Assembly (NCBI GenBank): GCA_023137005.1
Contig: JAGLQE010000092.1
Span: 1 to 6,621 of the forward strand
From: Thermoplasmata archaeon
Lineage (GTDB): Archaea; Thermoplasmatota; Thermoplasmata; SG8-5; JAGLSY01
Direction of reading: 5' to 3'
DNA length: 6,621 nucleotides
Positions 4,955 to 6,621 of the stretch are shown here, one piece after another. Within the stretch, counting starts at the first letter, position 1. Each line of letters starts with the position of its first letter. Both the position numbers and the translations under genes were made by a program. Under the pieces are notes generated by a model. It did no database searches. It was not told the origin of the DNA and was given only the letters and a program-made list of their open reading frames with translations.

Positions 4955-5998
4955 TTATTTCTTCTTGGCTGCCTTCTTGGTGGTTTTCTTCGCAGCCTTT
5001 TTGGTCGCCTTCTTCTTGGGTTTTTCTTCGACAACCTCTTCGACCACTTCTTCCACTGGCTCTTCTTCTGGAGCTTCCTCTTCTGTTGCCTCGGCCTCTG
5101 GTAGCGCCTCAGGATCCTCATCCTCAAAGACCTTCTTCACGGCCTTGATGGGCTTGTACTCCTTGGGCTTCATGACATCCAGGAGCTCGGTGACCTCCTC
5201 GAATGCCGCTGCTACATGGGCTGTTGCGTAGATGAGGGCTTCCTTTGCCAGAAGTGCTCCATCAGTCTCAAATCTGAATATGAACTTGTTATCCTCATGG
5301 CCGATCTTAATGGCGTCCAACTCGCATATCTCGACACAGGAATTGCACATGGTGCATTTTCCAATGTCGGTGGCCTTGACCTTTTTGCCTTCCTTGACAA
5401 TGATATTGACCGGACAAATGGATATACATGCTCCACCATGATCACACTTCTTCGTGTCGATCTCCACTGTGGGGTAGAGTTTGTAACCAGCTGCCTGTGT
5501 GGCCTGCCACTTGGCATGTTGTTTTCCCGTGCCCAGGATGGCTGTTGCGTAGATGAGTATTCCCTCATCCTCCGTCAGCTTGACAATTGGTATGTGAGCA
5601 TCCTTGATCCTCAGGCTATCGTCTCCCAATGGCTCCAGGTCTCCGGAGTAAACAGTGCATGGTCCCCTCTTGTTCAGGGAGTACATTATACTGCAACCGG
5701 GACATCCTTCGCCGCCACAGTCACATTCCTCCTTGAAGTTGAGCTGGTCAAGTTCGGTCGGAATAGGGATCAATCCCAGTCTGTGAGCGATTATCTCGTC
5801 GAACAGGGGAGTCGTGCTCTCATAGGTCTTTCCCTCTTCATCACTGATAGCTCCAAGGTGAATTTCCACCTCTTCGATGGCCATCTTCGGAACATCGGCT
5901 AGCAATGCCCTTCTGATTGAATTCACAAAGCTGATGTCGACACCAGATATCGCAAATCTGATAAAGCTATCTTCAAGGTCAAGGATCTTAATATCCAT
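4955..5998 (-). CDS. rpoD: DNA-directed RNA polymerase subunit D (RpoD/Rpo3) with Fe-S domain and long charged C-terminal tail
   Basis: This is the archaeal counterpart of bacterial alpha and eukaryotic Rpb3, which pairs with subunit L to nucleate RNA polymerase assembly. The 347 residues begin with the alpha-like dimerisation motif (SFVNSIRRALLADVPKMAIEEV, 23-44), then a Cys cluster C92, C94, C99, C102. A ferredoxin-like insertion (about 179-235) follows. Its first motif is C185, C191, C195-Pro, with Gly188 where the second Cys of a standard motif would be. The second motif is complete: C215, C218, C221, C225. One 4Fe-4S cluster (C215, C218, C221 with C195) should form; the other lacks a ligand. 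The dimerisation fold closes by about 275. After about 290 comes a Glu/Pro-rich stretch (EEEPVEEVVEE) and a Lys/Ala tail (KKKATKKAAKKTTKKAAKKK). Archaeal D subunits are usually nearer 260-270 residues, so this tail is unusual. The ATG lies 5 bases after the rpsK stop, with GGTG 8 bases before it as a modest ribosome site. Confidence 0.96.
   Translation of the reverse strand: MDIKILDLEDSFIRFAISGVDISFVNSIRRALLADVPKMAIEEVEIHLGAISDEEGKTYESTTPLFDEIIAHRLGLIPIPTELDQLNFKEECDCGGEGCPGCSIMYSLNKRGPCTVYSGDLEPLGDDSLRIKDAHIPIVKLTEDEGILIYATAILGTGKQHAKWQATQAAGYKLYPTVEIDTKKCDHGGACISICPVNIIVKEGKKVKATDIGKCTMCNSCVEICELDAIKIGHEDNKFIFRFETDGALLAKEALIYATAHVAAAFEEVTELLDVMKPKEYKPIKAVKKVFEDEDPEALPEAEATEEEAPEEEPVEEVVEEVVEEKPKKKATKKAAKKTTKKAAKKK
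5040..5063 (-). repeat. 24-bp identity with the acidic-linker coding region of the 889 gene
   Basis: Read on the minus strand, these 24 bases in the rpoD tail are identical to 2121-2144 on the plus strand, so the two copies form an inverted pair about 2.9 kb apart. Both encode (E)EPVEEVVE in the same reading phase. The base on each side differs, so identity stops at exactly 24. Confidence 0.85.
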
Positions 5999-6003
5999 AT
6001 TAA

Positions 6004-6387
6004 TTACACCCTTCTGCCACGTCTGCCACCCTTCTTCTTGGTCCCGTCATGGGGAATGGGGGTCACATCCTCTATTCTGCCAATTCTCAATCCTGCCCTG
6101 GCCAGTGCCCTGATGGCTGCCTGTGCTCCAGGTCCGGGGGAAAGGTCCTTGTTACCGCCAGGTGCTCTGACGCGAACATGGACGCTGTCGATGCCGCGCT
6201 CCTTGGCGACGTCGGCGATCATCTCGGCTGCTTTCATTGCCGCATATGGAGATGATTCATCCTTCTGTGACTTGACCACCATGCCGCCAGTACATTTGGT
6301 TATTGTCTCGGCGCCAGTGGGGTCGGTCAATGTTATCAATATATTGTTGTAAGATGCGTATATGTGTGCTAGTGCCCATTTGGTCAT
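6004..6387 (-). CDS. rpsK: Small ribosomal subunit protein uS11 (archaeal S11)
   Basis: uS11 sits on the platform of the 30S subunit, contacting 16S rRNA near the E-site mRNA path. The 127-residue product is the normal archaeal size. Hallmarks are [18 protein letters not shown] (8-25), the central helix after [11 protein letters not shown], and the highly conserved [19 protein letters not shown] (77-95) with [15 protein letters not shown] (101-115), followed by a basic [11 protein letters not shown] end. The ATG overlaps the stop of the upstream gene in an ATGA (6384-6387), indicating translational coupling, and a strong Shine-Dalgarno lies at 6392-6400. The next gene, rpoD, starts 5 bases after the stop. 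The gene order is the standard archaeal uS4-uS11-RpoD cluster. Confidence 0.98.
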   Translation of the reverse strand: MTKWALAHIYASYNNILITLTDPTGAETITKCTGGMVVKSQKDESSPYAAMKAAEMIADVAKERGIDSVHVRVRAPGGNKDLSPGPGAQAAIRALARAGLRIGRIEDVTPIPHDGTKKKGGRRGRRV

Positions 6388-6621
6388 TCTTTGACCTCCT
6401 TTGGTTCATCCTTTGCAGGTTTTTCCTCGGCCTTTGGCTTCGATTTGGACTCTTCAGCTGGCTTGGCATCAGGCTTGGCTGGAGCTTCGGGCTTTGGAGG
6501 AGCTGGCTCTTCTTTGGTTTCCTTAGCTGGAGCCTCTTTCTTGACTTCCTCAGCTTTTGGAGTCTCCTTCTTAGGTTCTTCCTTGGCTGGCTCAGGAGCC
6601 GGAGCGTCTTTCTTCACTTCT
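6384..6621 (-). CDS. C-terminal tail of the upstream ribosomal operon gene, probably uS4 (partial)
   Basis: An open frame enters from the right edge and stops at TGA 6384-6386, overlapping the rpsK ATG. The visible 78 or so residues are all low-complexity, rich in Lys, Glu, Pro and Ala (for example [20 protein letters not shown]). No folded domain is present. By the conserved archaeal order uS13-uS4-uS11-RpoD, the gene should be rpsD (uS4). This is inferred from position alone, since none of the uS4 core lies in the window. A GTG at 6617 could be read as a start, but the frame is open to the edge and no ribosome site precedes it, so it is taken as an internal valine codon. Archaeal uS4 normally ends much sooner after its S4 domain, so this would be an extension. 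Confidence 0.7.
   Translation of the reverse strand, partial: EVKKDAPAPEPAKEEPKKETPKAEEVKKEAPAKETKEEPAPPKPEAPAKPDAKPAEESKSKPKAEEKPAKDEPKEVKE
6392..6400 (-). promoter_or_regulatory. Shine-Dalgarno of rpsK inside the upstream gene
   Basis: AGGAGGTCA on the minus strand lies within the last codons of the upstream gene, with 7 bases between GGAGG and the rpsK ATG. Together with the ATGA overlap it points to strong, coupled translation of uS11. Confidence 0.8.

Noticed and set aside
5216..5902. 228-residue open frame on the plus strand opposite rpoD.
   Set aside because: It lies entirely antisense to the well-supported rpoD and shows no domain or ribosome binding site.
1..6621. CRISPR array, insertion sequence or prophage remnants.
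   Set aside because: No regularly spaced repeats, transposase motifs, or terminal repeats with target duplications were seen. The only repeats are short ones in acidic coding tracts and leaders.

Overview
The window is archaeal. It carries an archaeal RNA polymerase subunit D with its iron-sulfur insertion, an archaeal-type uS11 ribosomal protein, an Rqc2/NEMF (RqcH) homologue, TATA/BRE-like boxes at leaderless-type spacing, and tRNA genes without an encoded CCA. The low-complexity Glu/Pro/Lys/Ala tails and the zinc-ribbon/TPR protein would suit a Thermoplasmatota-like euryarchaeon, but that placement is an inference and was not tested.

Layout, left to right. Positions 1-106 hold a short leader with a strong Shine-Dalgarno sequence for leuD (107-586, +), the small subunit of an isopropylmalate-type dehydratase. 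A tRNA-Arg(GCG) gene follows (666-785, +), and its D-loop is interrupted by about 46 extra bases, most simply a non-canonical intron. An AT-rich intergenic region (786-888) contains a perfect 12-bp inverted repeat and two candidate TATA boxes. It leads into a GTG-initiated 632-codon gene (889-2787, +) of unknown function, with the order zinc ribbon, zinc ribbon, double helix-hairpin-helix, zinc ribbon, TPR, long acidic linker, helical C-terminal domain.

That gene converges on rqcH (2834-4768, -) across a 46-bp gap with a terminator-like A/T hairpin. Upstream of rqcH on the same strand lies tRNA-Thr(GGT) (4849-4920, -). Before it comes the end of a translation/transcription operon: a partial gene that is probably rpsD (uS4), then rpsK (uS11, overlapping by ATGA), then rpoD (5 bp later).

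The right half is therefore a gene-expression block: ribosomal proteins, an RNA polymerase subunit, a tRNA, and a ribosome-associated quality-control factor. The three archaeal genes in the order uS4-uS11-RpoD match the conserved archaeal operon, but the usual continuation (eL18, uL13, uS9, RpoN) is replaced here by tRNA-Thr and rqcH. The most unusual items are the disrupted tRNA-Arg gene, the multi-domain zinc-ribbon/HhH/TPR protein, the RpoD with an incomplete first cluster motif and a long acidic-then-basic tail, and a 24-bp identity between the acidic tail regions of two unrelated genes.
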